A stretch of 64,000 nucleotides of DNA, from positions 620,001-684,000 of the forward strand of contig NZ_CP031393.1 in assembly GCF_017161265.1 (NCBI RefSeq), in the 5' to 3' direction. Made by a program: the position numbers and the translations under genes. Positions within the stretch are counted from its first letter, which is position 1; every line of letters starts with the position of its first letter. The DNA is from Treponema medium. GTDB lineage: Bacteria; Spirochaetota; Spirochaetia; Treponematales; Treponemataceae. Positions 7,636 through 17,416 of the stretch are shown one piece after another. Under the pieces are notes generated by a model. It ran no database searches and was not told the origin of the DNA. It saw nothing but the letters and a program-made list of their open reading frames with translations.

Positions 7636-9546
7636 TTACTTCTTCAGGTCGTGGATATTGATAGATTTAATGTTCGGGGTTCTGCCGTCTGCAGAGGTCG
7701 GAATCTTGATAGTTCCTGCTCTGATCTCATCCAAAATCTTGTCTTTTCCCTCAACATTCGGATCAAAACCGATAATCTTCCAGTTGTAATTCACCTTAGG
7801 AGTAATAACGCCCTTATCGACTTTCTTTACATACGCACCAATCAGATCGCGGATGCGTCCTGCATCCTGCATTACCTCATACGAATCGTAATACACGTCT
7901 TGAGGCGTTGCAAGTTTTAAGTTTTGCAGTGTACCGAAGCGATAGTTGTTAACGGCAACCTTATACACCTTTTTAGGATCAAGGGCTTGTCCTTTTATTT
8001 TGACATTCTTGATTCTGTTTCCTGCTTCTTGAGAAATATCGATGTCGTAATCGATACCTTCAAACATATCGTAGTTATAGCCGCGTACATTGGGATTAAA
8101 CGAAATCGTTACATCGCCTTCCTTAGCGGTGTTGTAATATGACGCCGACCACTCCATATATTTGAGGAGGTTTTCGCCGGTCATATTAACACCCATCAGC
8201 GTATTCGAATATTTATAGATAAAGGCAACATCTTTCTTTTTAAAATCGCCTTTTTTGAGGTTCATACTCGAACGGAAGGCAGCAGCGGCAGCAACATCAG
8301 CTTTGGTGTAGTACAACTGTACATCATTGATTAAGTCGATAAGTGCGGTATCTTCAAGCTGAATGGTAGGCATGGTGGTAACTTTATCTTCTCCGGTAAT
8401 GTAGTCTACGCGCGGGATAAAATCAGCGGTAACCTTTCCGACGATAAGGTTTGCATCCGCAACGGACTTATCATGCACAAAGTCAAACTCTTTTTCCATC
8501 GCTTTATCGGCGGCGATCTTGGCGGTTTCGCGGTTTTCTGCTTTTACGGAAACGACCTTCCATGCACCCTTATCTTTTTTAACCTGTACTTCGCCAACTG
8601 CTAATGCCCAGCCGTAACAGCCCGGTTCAATGATCCATGTTTTATCTCCGTTTTGACCGTCTATAAGGGTAGCATACCGAGCGTGTTCATGTCCGCCGAA
8701 GATTAAATCGAATTCGGGGATTTGTTTTGCCATTTCGATAACGCCGCTGTTGGTGCCGTATTCACCGTTTCGTCCAAGGTGGAACGCACCGATTAAGACA
8801 TCGTATTGCCCTTTTAAGGAATCGACGGTTTTGCGCGCAACAGCTATCGGATCTTCAAATTCCAATCCTTTAAAGTGAGACGGTGCGGCAGCTTCCCACA
8901 TCGGGATATGAGGCGGCACCATACCGATAACGGCAACGCGAACACCTTCAATGTCAAACAGCTGATAGGGTAGTACGAAGTGGCTGCCGTCCTTTGTGTT
9001 TTTAATATTGGCGCTTAATACCGAGCCGTTGAAGTGGCGGATATTGCGAGCAAGGAATTCTTTTTCAAAATTGAATTCATGGTTGCCCAAAACCCAAATA
9101 TCGTAGTTCATGTAGTTGAGCGCTTGAATCATCGGGTGGGTGTCAAGGTCGTTAAACAGGTCAGCGCTGTTGTCCTGCACTGTATCGCCGACATCGATTA
9201 AAACGGTGTTGGGATTTTGAGCGCGCAGCTCTTTTGCAAGTACATAAGTTTTTACAAAACCGGCTGCCGCGGTCTCTTCACAAACTGCGTAATCATAGGC
9301 ATAGAGCCGTCCGTGTACGTCGCCGGTTACACCGAAGGTAAGGGTAACAGCATCCGCCCCCGGTTGCCCTTTTTGGATAATCTTGTGGGTAAGTTTTACC
9401 TCATCAGATTGCTTTCCGCGCGCCTTTGCTGTGCGTGCGGATTTCTGTTCCGTGCTTCGTGCTGCAGAATTTGTTTCAACGCAAGCTGTCAGCGAAAAAA
9501 CAAAAACCAATGCAGCCACAAAATGCAGCATTCTTTTCTTGATCAT
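7636..9546 (-). CDS. 5'-nucleotidase/2',3'-cyclic phosphodiesterase lipoprotein
   Basis: About 636 residues. The signal peptide ends at lipobox LTAC, so it is probably a surface or periplasmic lipoprotein that releases phosphate and nucleosides from nucleotides. The calcineurin-type metallophosphatase half shows GDVHGRL, DVGDTVQDN, GNHEFNFE and GGHEHARY metal ligands. The second half matches the 5'-nucleotidase C-terminal substrate domain. The ATG at 9546 is preferred over 9552, because AAGGAG sits seven bases before it and only one base before the other. It lies 93 bases downstream of the YibE/F gene on the same strand. Confidence 0.85.
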   Translation of the reverse strand: MIKKRMLHFVAALVFVFSLTACVETNSAARSTEQKSARTAKARGKQSDEVKLTHKIIQKGQPGADAVTLTFGVTGDVHGRLYAYDYAVCEETAAAGFVKTYVLAKELRAQNPNTVLIDVGDTVQDNSADLFNDLDTHPMIQALNYMNYDIWVLGNHEFNFEKEFLARNIRHFNGSVLSANIKNTKDGSHFVLPYQLFDIEGVRVAVIGMVPPHIPMWEAAAPSHFKGLEFEDPIAVARKTVDSLKGQYDVLIGAFHLGRNGEYGTNSGVIEMAKQIPEFDLIFGGHEHARYATLIDGQNGDKTWIIEPGCYGWALAVGEVQVKKDKGAWKVVSVKAENRETAKIAADKAMEKEFDFVHDKSVADANLIVGKVTADFIPRVDYITGEDKVTTMPTIQLEDTALIDLINDVQLYYTKADVAAAAAFRSSMNLKKGDFKKKDVAFIYKYSNTLMGVNMTGENLLKYMEWSASYYNTAKEGDVTISFNPNVRGYNYDMFEGIDYDIDISQEAGNRIKNVKIKGQALDPKKVYKVAVNNYRFGTLQNLKLATPQDVYYDSYEVMQDAGRIRDLIGAYVKKVDKGVITPKVNYNWKIIGFDPNVEGKDKILDEIRAGTIKIPTSADGRTPNIKSINIHDLKK

Positions 9547-9639
9547 GTGCATACTCCTTTTTCATTTTTTGGGTCTCTTTCACCAGCTGCACTGAGCGGT
9601 GATTAATTCCCTCTCTATAATAGTACGGATGGTATCCGT

Positions 9640-10776
9640 CTATTTTCGCATTTTTTCCACAGCCGGGATCCGCAATATAAAGAGTGCGATCAGCGCCGTA
9701 CACGGAACTGCCGCAATAATACCAATGCTCCCCGAAATACCGTGCATAATTTCTATGACGATGCGCGGTATATTGATAAACTGCTTAAAGCTCATACCAT
9801 ACCCCCAAATCATCATCACAAGCGGCAGGGACGAGCCGGCAAAGGCGAGAATGAGCGTGTTACTCATCGTGCCGGTAATATCTTTACCGACGGTCAACCC
9901 CGCCTGAAACAGCTCTTTTTTGCTCAGACGCGGATTGGCGGCTAAAATTTCCTGCATGGAAGACGCGATGGACATACTGACATCCATCACGGCGCCGAGC
10001 GAAGCAATCAAAATTGAGGTGAACAATAGCCCGTCCAGCTTGAGGTTATAGTCGGGGGCTAAATTAAGCAGCTGCTCGCCACCGTCCATATTAACACCGG
10101 AAAGCTGTGCCGAATAGGACACAACGCTTGAGATAATTCCCGCAATGGTAATGCCGGACACGGTGCCTGCAATAGCGGTATATGTTTTGCGCGTAAAGCC
10201 GCCTATCAAAATAAAGCTGACGATGGTCATAACAGAGACAAGGCCGATAGAAACCGGTACGGGCGGGAACCCTGCAAACAGGGCGGGAATAAGCACGGTA
10301 ACAATGAGCACACAGGTAAACACAAGTCCGAGTGCAGACTTTAAGCCCTGTCCCCTACCGAGAATAATCAGTGCAGCAAAAAACAGCCCCAGCAGCACAA
10401 AAACATAAGTGTCGCGCTTGAGGTTATAAAGCCACACGGCAGTTTGTCCTCCGCTCTCCCGCAATGTGAATACCGCTTTCAAGCCCTTATACGCAAAGTT
10501 ACTGTGCAAGCTGCTCAACGTATTATACACTTCAAATTCCGTATTTTTATGTTTTCCTTCGAGAATTTTAACGCGGAGTTTCTGCGTACCGCGATATCTT
10601 CCTTGCACAACAGGATCGGGCGAAAGGTCTTCTTCCAAAACTTCCTCGACAATACCCGCAGCAAATTCTTGGGTAAACGGAGATTCGGGCTTGAGTTTAT
10701 TTGAAATTTTCGGCATACCGATGCAGAGAAGCACCGTAACAACCAGCACTGCTCCTGCGAATACTTTTTCTTGCAT
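9640..10776 (-). CDS. YibE/F-family membrane protein
   Basis: A 378-residue protein with an N-terminal anchor, an extracytoplasmic domain (about 25-120) and seven or eight helices afterwards. The GAVMDVSMSIASSMQEI segment and the overall plan match the YibE/F family, whose biochemical role is unknown. A promoter TTGACG (minus strand, 10819-10814), an 18-base spacer and TATAAT (10795-10790) predict transcription starting about seven bases before the ATG. There is no convincing ribosome site, so the message would be almost leaderless. The 5'-nucleotidase gene follows on the same strand. Confidence 0.8.
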   Translation of the reverse strand: MQEKVFAGAVLVVTVLLCIGMPKISNKLKPESPFTQEFAAGIVEEVLEEDLSPDPVVQGRYRGTQKLRVKILEGKHKNTEFEVYNTLSSLHSNFAYKGLKAVFTLRESGGQTAVWLYNLKRDTYVFVLLGLFFAALIILGRGQGLKSALGLVFTCVLIVTVLIPALFAGFPPVPVSIGLVSVMTIVSFILIGGFTRKTYTAIAGTVSGITIAGIISSVVSYSAQLSGVNMDGGEQLLNLAPDYNLKLDGLLFTSILIASLGAVMDVSMSIASSMQEILAANPRLSKKELFQAGLTVGKDITGTMSNTLILAFAGSSLPLVMMIWGYGMSFKQFINIPRIVIEIMHGISGSIGIIAAVPCTALIALFILRIPAVEKMRK

Positions 10777-10921
10777 ACTCTAGTGTGAAATTATACCGTG
10801 AGATTCCCCCACCCGTCAATATTTTTTTCCTATGTCAATAGTTTTTTCCCTATTTTCAAAAGATATAAAATATGGTATACATACCACTCAGCTCAAAATT
10901 GTTTAAAATAGGATATATAAC

Positions 10922-13018
10922 ATGGCAAAAAAGCGTTTTTCAATCAGCAACAAATTGATTATCATTTTCGGACTTCTCATTGCAGCCGCCTCGCTGACGG
11001 AAGGTGCACTGGCAATCAGCTTTGCACGGAAAGCCGTTATCGAAAAATTGGAAGTGCAGCTTATCGATAAGGCTTTGGATGAAGCGGAAATTATCGATGC
11101 AAAAATCACTGCTTTTTTTCAATTTCTAGAAGGCCTATCCCATATCCCGATACTGTATGATCAGACCGCTTCATATCAAGAAAAATTGGAACAGCTGCAA
11201 AAAAATGCATTGAGCAATAATACAATACAGGAACTCAATATCAGCGATACCACAGGTATCTGTTATGCAAAAAGCGGTACGGTAAATGTAAGCGCCAGAG
11301 AATGGTTTAAAGCTTCAATGAAAGGAGAGCGTTTCGTTTCCGATTTATTGATTTCAAAAACAACTCAAAAACTGATTAGCACTTTTTCGATTCCGCTTTA
11401 CGATGAAACCCATCGTATTATAGGTGTTTTATCAGCCGATATTGCCGGCTTGTGGTTCAGAGATAATATCAAAGACATTACCATCGGCAAAAGCGGCAAC
11501 TGCTACATTATAGGACCTACGGGAGCAACGATTGCCGATCAGGATATTGATGCGGTAACAAGTATGCTCAATCCAAGTCAAGAAGGACAGAGCAATATTG
11601 AATTGGATTCTTGCGGAAGATTTGAAAGAAACGCGATAGCTTCTTCACAACCCGGCATCGGTTATTATGAGTACGAGGGTGTTCCCAAAATTGCAGCTTA
11701 TACAAAATTGAAGTCGGCCGAATGGACTACTATCGTATGTGCGCCCGTACATGAATTTATGGAAACCGTAAACACGCTCCGGCTCAGTCTGATTTTAATC
11801 GGATTCGCTATTTTTGCAGGATCCGTTATTATCGTCTATTTAGTATCCAGAGGTATGATAAAACCGGTTAAACGAACAGTTTCGGCTTTAAAAAATATCG
11901 CACAGGGAGAGGGTGATTTAACCGTAAATCTCCCTGTGACGGGAAATGATGAGGTAACAGACTTATCCGAATATTTTAATGAGACGATTGCAAAAATAAG
12001 AAACGCGATCAAATCGATAGGCGTAAACTGTAATAAGATGGAAGAAATCGGAAACGAACTATCTACCAATATGACCGAAACTGCAAGCGCGGTGCATCAA
12101 ATCAGTGCAAATATCGATGGCGTAAAACATCAAGCAATGACTCAAGCGACAAGTGTTACCGAAACCGCCGCAACTGTCGAAGAAATTGTCCGCACCATTA
12201 AGCAATTAAATACAGGTATTGAAACACAGGCAGCAAGTGTTGCGCAGTCTTCATCTTCTATAGAAGAAATGGTCGCAAATATCGCTTCCATCGGACAGAC
12301 GCTCGCTAAAACCGATAGTGCTATTAAAGAGCTTACAACCGCTACCGCGGACGGCAAAGCTACGCTCGTTGCATCAAATACCGTAACACAGAAAATTGCG
12401 GAAGAATCCGGTTCTTTAATGGAAGCGTCAAGCGTCATTCAGCATATTGCATCGCAGACAAACTTATTAGCAATGAATGCCGCAATAGAAGCTGCACATG
12501 CCGGCGAAGCTGGGAAAGGATTTGCCGTTGTTGCCGATGAAATAAGAAAGCTTGCCGAAGAATCTTCGATACAAGGGAAAACAATTACCGCAACTTTAAA
12601 AATGCTTTCATCGGAAATAGAAACGCTTTCCGCATCATCCAAAACGGTAGAAGGAAATTTCAATAGTATCTTCACCCTTGCAGAACAGGTTAAAGAAATG
12701 AGCGCCCGCCTAACCGAATCAATGAAGGAGCAGGAACACGGCAGCAAAGAAGTATTGGCAGCTATTAAGAATATCAACACGGTAACAACGGAAGTACAAG
12801 CTGGTTCTGAGGAAATGCTGAAAGGCGGTGAAGGTGTTGCTCAGGAAATGCGAAAGCTGGATAATCTTACCCGCATTATAACTGACAGTATGAACGAGAT
12901 GGCGGCAGGTGCAGTGCAGATTAACAATGCCGTACAGGAAGTAAACGAGATTACACAGAAGAACAAGCAAAGTATCGATAATCTGGCCGTCGAGGTCTCT
13001 AAATTCAAAGTCATGTAG
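10922..13018 (+). CDS. Methyl-accepting chemotaxis protein
   Basis: A 698-residue chemoreceptor. One helix near residues 10-30, a dCache-type periplasmic sensor (about 35-280), a second helix (about 285-308), a HAMP domain ([20 protein letters not shown], about 310-365) and a long cytoplasmic coiled coil with the conserved tip ([20 protein letters not shown], around 510-530). No C-terminal CheR-tethering pentapeptide is seen; it ends FKVM. The signalling half is nearly identical to the paralogue at 58564, while the sensor halves differ, as expected for receptors with different ligands. A family C hairpin overlaps its stop codon. Confidence 0.9.
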   Translation: MAKKRFSISNKLIIIFGLLIAAASLTEGALAISFARKAVIEKLEVQLIDKALDEAEIIDAKITAFFQFLEGLSHIPILYDQTASYQEKLEQLQKNALSNNTIQELNISDTTGICYAKSGTVNVSAREWFKASMKGERFVSDLLISKTTQKLISTFSIPLYDETHRIIGVLSADIAGLWFRDNIKDITIGKSGNCYIIGPTGATIADQDIDAVTSMLNPSQEGQSNIELDSCGRFERNAIASSQPGIGYYEYEGVPKIAAYTKLKSAEWTTIVCAPVHEFMETVNTLRLSLILIGFAIFAGSVIIVYLVSRGMIKPVKRTVSALKNIAQGEGDLTVNLPVTGNDEVTDLSEYFNETIAKIRNAIKSIGVNCNKMEEIGNELSTNMTETASAVHQISANIDGVKHQAMTQATSVTETAATVEEIVRTIKQLNTGIETQAASVAQSSSSIEEMVANIASIGQTLAKTDSAIKELTTATADGKATLVASNTVTQKIAEESGSLMEASSVIQHIASQTNLLAMNAAIEAAHAGEAGKGFAVVADEIRKLAEESSIQGKTITATLKMLSSEIETLSASSKTVEGNFNSIFTLAEQVKEMSARLTESMKEQEHGSKEVLAAIKNINTVTTEVQAGSEEMLKGGEGVAQEMRKLDNLTRIITDSMNEMAAGAVQINNAVQEVNEITQKNKQSIDNLAVEVSKFKVM

Positions 13019-13111
13019 GGGGTATTTTTCTTTTTTTCCGATAAAACGAAAAATACCCCCTACAACCCCTAAAAAGAAAAATGACGGGTAAAGAGGGAGC
13101 CCCCTCTTTAC
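13015..13111. repeat. Two-hairpin element, family C
   Basis: GTAGGGGGTATTTTTC (13015-13030) pairs perfectly with its complement at 13048-13063 and includes the chemoreceptor stop codon. A second perfect 10-bp hairpin follows (13088-13097 with 13102-13111). An inverted relative lies at 58452-58547 and another at 60786-60864, both beside the second chemoreceptor gene, with different but still paired stems. Confidence 0.7.
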
Positions 13112-13402
13112 AATCTCCCCTTATGCCTCGCCTTTGTTCTTGAGCTTAGCTCTGATACAAAAGCTTGGCCGTTGGGGTTGTCACGATAATCTATTTCAGA
13201 ACGTCCACGGATGGACGGGGTGCCAATTAGAAACGAATTTAGGCGCAAGACTAAATTCGCAGGCAACGAATGTATAGGATGTACATTCGTTGCCGTGTCT
13301 CCGCTTTATTTTTGTTCGCGCCTTGTATCTACTCGCTCTATTTGTGTCTAAGATATTTCGCAAAAGGGCTGAAAAACAGTTTTTCGATAAAAAGAATAAT
13401 TT
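13112..13402. other. Intergenic region without a supported gene
   Basis: No convincing gene. Part of it (about 13130-13175) resembles 60870-60905 downstream of the other chemoreceptor. A degenerate hairpin with loop ACGGAT is at 13201-13216 and belongs to the twin-hairpin family. A 75-codon minus-strand frame across it has no family resemblance and overlaps the -35 of the next promoter. Confidence 0.5.
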
Positions 13403-13431
13403 TTGACAAGTCTCATACTGCATGATATAAT
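13403..13431 (+). promoter_or_regulatory. Consensus sigma-70 promoter of the dipeptidase gene
   Basis: TTGACA (13403-13408), a 17-base spacer and TATAAT (13426-13431). Transcription should start near 13438, giving a leader of about 52 bases before the ATG at 13490. This rules out translation starts further upstream. Confidence 0.85.
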
Positions 13432-13489
13432 CCTTTTCATATCTATATTCGGTAGTGTTTACCGGATTATTTTTAACAGGGAGTACATT

Positions 13490-14968
13490 ATGAAAAAAAT
13501 GTGTCTGTTTTTATTAGTTGCTGCAGCCGGCGTATGGGCAGGAATGTCTAATGCTTTTGGCTGTACGGGGTTTGTTGCAGGAAAGGACGCAACAGCCGAC
13601 GGCTTTCGTATTATTGCGCGTACGGAAGATTTGAGTGGCGCCCATAACAAAACCTTTAAGGTATATCCGCATAAGAAAAACAGAAAGCCGGTACAGTTTA
13701 CCGACTCAATCGGCTTTAAAATCGAATTACCGAAAGAGAGCTATCGGTATACCGCTATTTGCGATGCCGAACAATCCGAAGGCATCTACGACGAAGTCGG
13801 TTTTAACGAATACGGCGTTGCGATGAGTGCGACTGTTTCGGCATCTCCGGGAAAAGCTGCGGAAGAAGCTGACCCGCTTGTTGAAAATGGCCTTTCGGAA
13901 GCGTCTATAACAACAGTTGTGTTGCCGTATATTACGACAGCCCGGGAAGGCGTTGAACGGATTGCAAAGATTGTAGATACCTACGGTTCGGCAGAAGGTA
14001 ACATTCTGTTTATCGCAGACGATAAAGAAAGCTGGTACATGGAAATTTATACCGGCCATCAATATGCAGCGGTTAAGGTTCCGGATGATATGTATGCGGT
14101 AGTACCTAATTGCTTCTTGCTCGGTTATGTCGATATGACAAGTAAAGATGTTATCGCATCAAAGGATTTAATCAATTTGCCTAAGGCAAAAGGCTTTTAT
14201 AAAGAAGTTGACGGTAAATTCCATGCGGCGCTTACTTATGGAGAAGAAATGAGCGACTACAACCGTGTACGGCTTTGGGGAGGACAAAACAAATTCTCAC
14301 CTTCCGCAAAGGTTGCGTATAACACGAAGTTATTCTCTTTATGGAGAAAAGCTGATAAAAAAATCACAGTCGAAGATGTAATGGAATTGCAGCGCTACCG
14401 CTATGAAGATACCGATAAAAATGCAAATTTACCGGAAAACGCAGGAGTTCGCGCAATCGGTACACCGACTTCTATGGAGTGCCATATCATTCAGATGAAA
14501 GACACCTTACCGAAAGCTGTCGGCGGTGTGATGTGGATGGCGATGGCAAATGCAGAACATTCGGTGTATCTGCCTTTCTATGGCAACATTACGGACACCT
14601 ACTCTGCGTATAAAGTAGACAATGAAATGTATACTCCCGATTCGTTTTACTGGGTAATGAGGACTATCAATGTCTTTTCAGCTTTAAACAGGGATATGTA
14701 CGGAAAGAATGTCCGCAGCTATTGGAAAGCCTATGAGCAAAAATTGATTAAAGAGCAGAAAGACAAAGATGCTGAAATTGCACGGCTCTATACCAAAAAA
14801 GGTGAATCCGCCGCAGCAAAATATGCAACCAAATTAGGAAACGACCAAGCAGCCGATGTGTTTGAAAAAGCACAGAAAATATACCCGGAACTGGTAGGTT
14901 TTGCAGCAAAGAACGAAGGCAGAACTCCTAAAAAAGCCTTTGAACCGTCAGTAGCAAAAGAAAAATAA
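13490..14968 (+). CDS. Secreted peptidase family C69 dipeptidase
   Basis: A 492-residue Ntn-hydrolase of the C69/U34 dipeptidase family. The signal peptide ends before Cys25 (GCTGFVAGKDATADG), the expected N-terminal nucleophile exposed by processing. Downstream motifs such as ARTEDLS, GFNEYGVAMSAT and the WMAMANAEHSVYLPFYGN segment are typical. It probably degrades dipeptides in the periplasm or outside the cell. Start chosen at 13490 from the AGGGAG site and the promoter position; an earlier in-frame codon would lie within the -35. Cysteine at a signal-peptide junction could alternatively be lipidated. Confidence 0.85.
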   Translation: MKKMCLFLLVAAAGVWAGMSNAFGCTGFVAGKDATADGFRIIARTEDLSGAHNKTFKVYPHKKNRKPVQFTDSIGFKIELPKESYRYTAICDAEQSEGIYDEVGFNEYGVAMSATVSASPGKAAEEADPLVENGLSEASITTVVLPYITTAREGVERIAKIVDTYGSAEGNILFIADDKESWYMEIYTGHQYAAVKVPDDMYAVVPNCFLLGYVDMTSKDVIASKDLINLPKAKGFYKEVDGKFHAALTYGEEMSDYNRVRLWGGQNKFSPSAKVAYNTKLFSLWRKADKKITVEDVMELQRYRYEDTDKNANLPENAGVRAIGTPTSMECHIIQMKDTLPKAVGGVMWMAMANAEHSVYLPFYGNITDTYSAYKVDNEMYTPDSFYWVMRTINVFSALNRDMYGKNVRSYWKAYEQKLIKEQKDKDAEIARLYTKKGESAAAKYATKLGNDQAADVFEKAQKIYPELVGFAAKNEGRTPKKAFEPSVAKEK

Positions 14969-15013
14969 AAGTTTATTTTAAGCGACTTAAATATCGCCGC
15001 TTAAAAACACACC

Positions 15014-15118
15014 GAGTTTGCCGTCCGGTAAACATCGCTTATTGACGTGTGCGCTTTTCGCGCACTAATGCAACAGTTTCCAAAGTGCATACTTTGTTCA
15101 ACTGTTGCATTTTAAGGA
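15014..15118. repeat. Multi-hairpin repeat, family D, copy 1
   Basis: TTATTGACG, then hairpin GTGCGC/GCGCAC, then a cruciform with outer 12-bp stem AATGCAACAGTT/AACTGTTGCATT and inner stem CAAAGT/ACTTTG, then TTTTAAGGA. The leading AGTTTGCC hairpin is decayed in this copy. Compare copy 2 at 15669-15772. Confidence 0.75.
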
Positions 15119-15281
15119 AATCAACACCCCCGACGCAAGCGTCGGGGCACAGTGCTCAACGTTTCGCACTGTGTGTTCTATAAGGTGGTTGCAGTCGGCT
15201 TTAATACCCTTTGTTACGACGCAAGCGTCCGGGGTATTAAACCCTCCGCACGAATAAAATTTCGCACATTTTTCCAGCAAG
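15119..15281. repeat. CGACGC-rich repeat (family E)
   Basis: Holds the words ACCCCCGACGCAAGCGTC and GGTATTAAACCCTCCGCAC, shared with 7529-7588 and, for the first part, with 50426-50441. No coding potential is seen. Confidence 0.5.
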
Positions 15282-15425
15282 GGGTAAATGCATCAGGCAA
15301 AGTAGATATAAATCGCGGAAAAATTGAGACTGTGAGACCATTTGAACCGCGAAGAGGTTCAACTCTGGTCGAATAGTTTCAATTTTTCCGCGGGGATATA
15401 AAAAAATCAGACTGATGCGTTTACC
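15282..15425. repeat. Large palindromic element, family F, copy 1
   Basis: 144 bases. Outer arms GGTAAATGCATCAGG and CTGATGCGTTTACC, inner arms CGCGGAAAAATTGA and TCAATTTTTCCGCG, and a central hairpin TTGAACC/GGTTCAA. It abuts the remaining part of a GNAT gene. Copies at 18387-18614 and 39197-39339; a half copy at 39589-39632. Confidence 0.8.
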
Positions 15426-15649
15426 ATGGTGCCATATTGGCAGGAAATGACGGAAGGCGAGGTTACATATACCATACTGCTGTGCATCCGAAATGGCGGA
15501 GACAAAGGGTTGCTTCCCAATTGATCACCACGGCGTTGAATGCTTTAAAACATATTGGTATTCACGAAACCGCATTAGTTGTATTCACTAAAAATAAAGA
15601 CGGCAATGCCTTTTGGGAAAACGAAGGTATAACTTCGGCAACCAAATAA
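15425..15649 (+). pseudogene. GNAT acetyltransferase, 5' part missing
   Basis: About 74 codons resembling the C-terminal half of a GNAT N-acetyltransferase: GAILAGNDGRRGYIYHTAVH, the acetyl-CoA loop RRQRVASQLI, and the NKDGNAFWENEG end. The N-terminal half and a proper start are missing. The family-like frame begins exactly at the outer arm of the palindromic element at 15282-15425, so insertion or recombination of that element probably destroyed the gene. A TTG at 15437 is the only nearby start-like codon. Confidence 0.75.
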
Positions 15650-15668
15650 GGCTGCCTCGTTAACCGAT

Positions 15669-15772
15669 GAGTTTGCCACAAGGCAAACTCACTTATTGAC
15701 GTGTGCGCTACCGCGCACGAATTGAACAACTTCCAAAGTTGATACTTTGTTCAGTTGTTCAATTTTAAGGAA
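15669..15772. repeat. Multi-hairpin repeat, family D, copy 2
   Basis: Complete copy: hairpin GAGTTTGCC-ACAA-GGCAAACTC, TTATTGACG, hairpin GTGCGC-TACC-GCGCAC, cruciform with outer stem AATTGAACAACT/AGTTGTTCAATT and inner CAAAGT/ACTTTG, then TTTTAAGGA. The outer stem differs from copy 1 on both sides, keeping all pairs. The rest of 15650-15880 shows nothing else. Confidence 0.8.
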
Positions 15773-15880
15773 GGCTTTTCCGTTAGAGACGATTTAGTTT
15801 ATCGCAATAAAGCCCTTACAGAATTAAAAAGAATAGACACCTAGCACATCTTTTATTCGTGCAAGCAATACAGAAAATTT

Positions 15881-17416
15881 CTATCGCTTTATAATTGTCC
15901 AATTATTTTCCGTTGCAGTGATACGGGCTTCGATACTTGGCTCTTCATTTTCATAGGGATACGCATCGGGTTTATTTTTATCTGCCTGATAAATCACTTC
16001 ACAATACGAAGCGGCATTTTTTTTAGGAAGGCTGTATAACAGTGCATCGAGCGTTGCGCGATTCAATCTGTTTTTTTTAATGTCCAGCGTAATAATACCG
16101 AAAGGCGCTTTTGATAAATTGTGCGGGTCTATTTTTATCTCAGTTAAAGCATTGTACGAACACGTCATATCATTGAGTATTTGACATGTTCGTACATCAA
16201 GGATTTTCAGGCGATTCCAAGCGCAAAACAATCTCTCTAATTCCCGCTGTTTTGAAACATCAAGCGTTTGCAGGTTATTATAGCTGCAGTTCAAGATTTC
16301 CAAATGCGGACAGCCTTCTATATCCAGTACGTTCAAATTGTTCCGTCTGCAATTAAGTATTTTTAATTCAGGCAAATTGCCTAAGATGAGCGTTTTAATA
16401 CCGCCCTCACCGTCCTCATTTGCATTGGAGTCACAATATAAGTTGTGTAAAAAAAGGTTATTTGAAACATCCAACGAAGTTAAACTATTTCGGCTGCAAT
16501 CAAGTTTCTCCAGTTTCGGCATAGCCGAAGTATCCAGTGCGGTTAAAAGAGTGCACCCTGAGGTACTCAAATATTTTAAATGAGACAGCTGCGGCAGTAT
16601 GAGTGAATGAAGTTGTTTACCGTGTATACTGAGCTGTTCTAAACGCGGATTTTGCAGCAAATTGAGCGTGTCATTCGTAGCGCCGCTGAGCTGCACTATT
16701 CTTAACTTAGGATTACCGGAAAGATCAACGGAGGTTTTACAACGCAGGGACAGTTCTTCTAAGTTAGGATATTGTGAAAAATTAAAGCTTTCGTTTTCCG
16801 TAACACTTATGTCCAATTTTTGCAAATGCGGCGAATCAGGTAAGGCTATGCTTTCGAAGGTGTTAGCCGATAGTACTTTAAGTTTCTTATTATTCGATAG
16901 ATCAAGCGTTTGCTTTTGAGGGGAAAGAGTGTATACCTGTCCCGAAAGTTCAAGATACTCCAATTCAGTCAGTGCAGAAAAATGAGGCATTGCAGTAAAT
17001 TCATGCGGCGCACATATCAATGTTTTGATATGTTTTCCGTTTTTGAATACTAAACCGGTTATTGTTGTGGGGGGACCTTCAAAAAGAGAAAGCCCTCTTA
17101 TTTCTATTTGCGTTATATCTCCGACAATACCGATACGCTCCTGATTGAGCGGTATGATTGGGGAGGAGCCTTTATCTCTTGCAGAAAAAGGCGGCAACTC
17201 CTGCATTTTATCGGCGGTATACGTCCTCGCTCCAATAAGACGTGCAGGCTGGCCGTTTACTGTGTCGGCAAATACTGCAATGCCGTGCACTTTCGTATCC
17301 AGCTCAATGATAATATCGGCATATTCAACATCAACCGGCGCACCAAAAGGCGGATAGCATGATGAAAGACCGCATAGCAGTAATACCAATCCGATAGACC
17401 ATAGTTTTATTTTCAT
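15881..17416 (-). CDS. Leucine-rich-repeat lipoprotein
   Basis: A 511-residue predicted lipoprotein. Its signal peptide ends LLCGLSSC with Cys20 as anchor. Residues about 125-460 hold a run of short leucine-rich repeats of the form LxxLDxSxNxxLxxL (for example KLEKLDCSRNSLTSLDVSNN, ILNCSYNNLQTLDVSKQ, LFCAWNRLKILDV). Such surface LRR lipoproteins in oral spirochaetes are associated with adhesion or inter-species contact, but that is inference here. The start has a GGAGGAAACC ribosome site. It is transcribed alone toward a repeat-rich region. Confidence 0.85.
   Translation of the reverse strand: MKIKLWSIGLVLLLCGLSSCYPPFGAPVDVEYADIIIELDTKVHGIAVFADTVNGQPARLIGARTYTADKMQELPPFSARDKGSSPIIPLNQERIGIVGDITQIEIRGLSLFEGPPTTITGLVFKNGKHIKTLICAPHEFTAMPHFSALTELEYLELSGQVYTLSPQKQTLDLSNNKKLKVLSANTFESIALPDSPHLQKLDISVTENESFNFSQYPNLEELSLRCKTSVDLSGNPKLRIVQLSGATNDTLNLLQNPRLEQLSIHGKQLHSLILPQLSHLKYLSTSGCTLLTALDTSAMPKLEKLDCSRNSLTSLDVSNNLFLHNLYCDSNANEDGEGGIKTLILGNLPELKILNCRRNNLNVLDIEGCPHLEILNCSYNNLQTLDVSKQRELERLFCAWNRLKILDVRTCQILNDMTCSYNALTEIKIDPHNLSKAPFGIITLDIKKNRLNRATLDALLYSLPKKNAASYCEVIYQADKNKPDAYPYENEEPSIEARITATENNWTIIKR

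Noticed and set aside
13196-13423. 75-codon minus-strand frame near the dipeptidase promoter
   Set aside because: It covers repeat sequence and the -35 element, has no ribosome site and no family resemblance.
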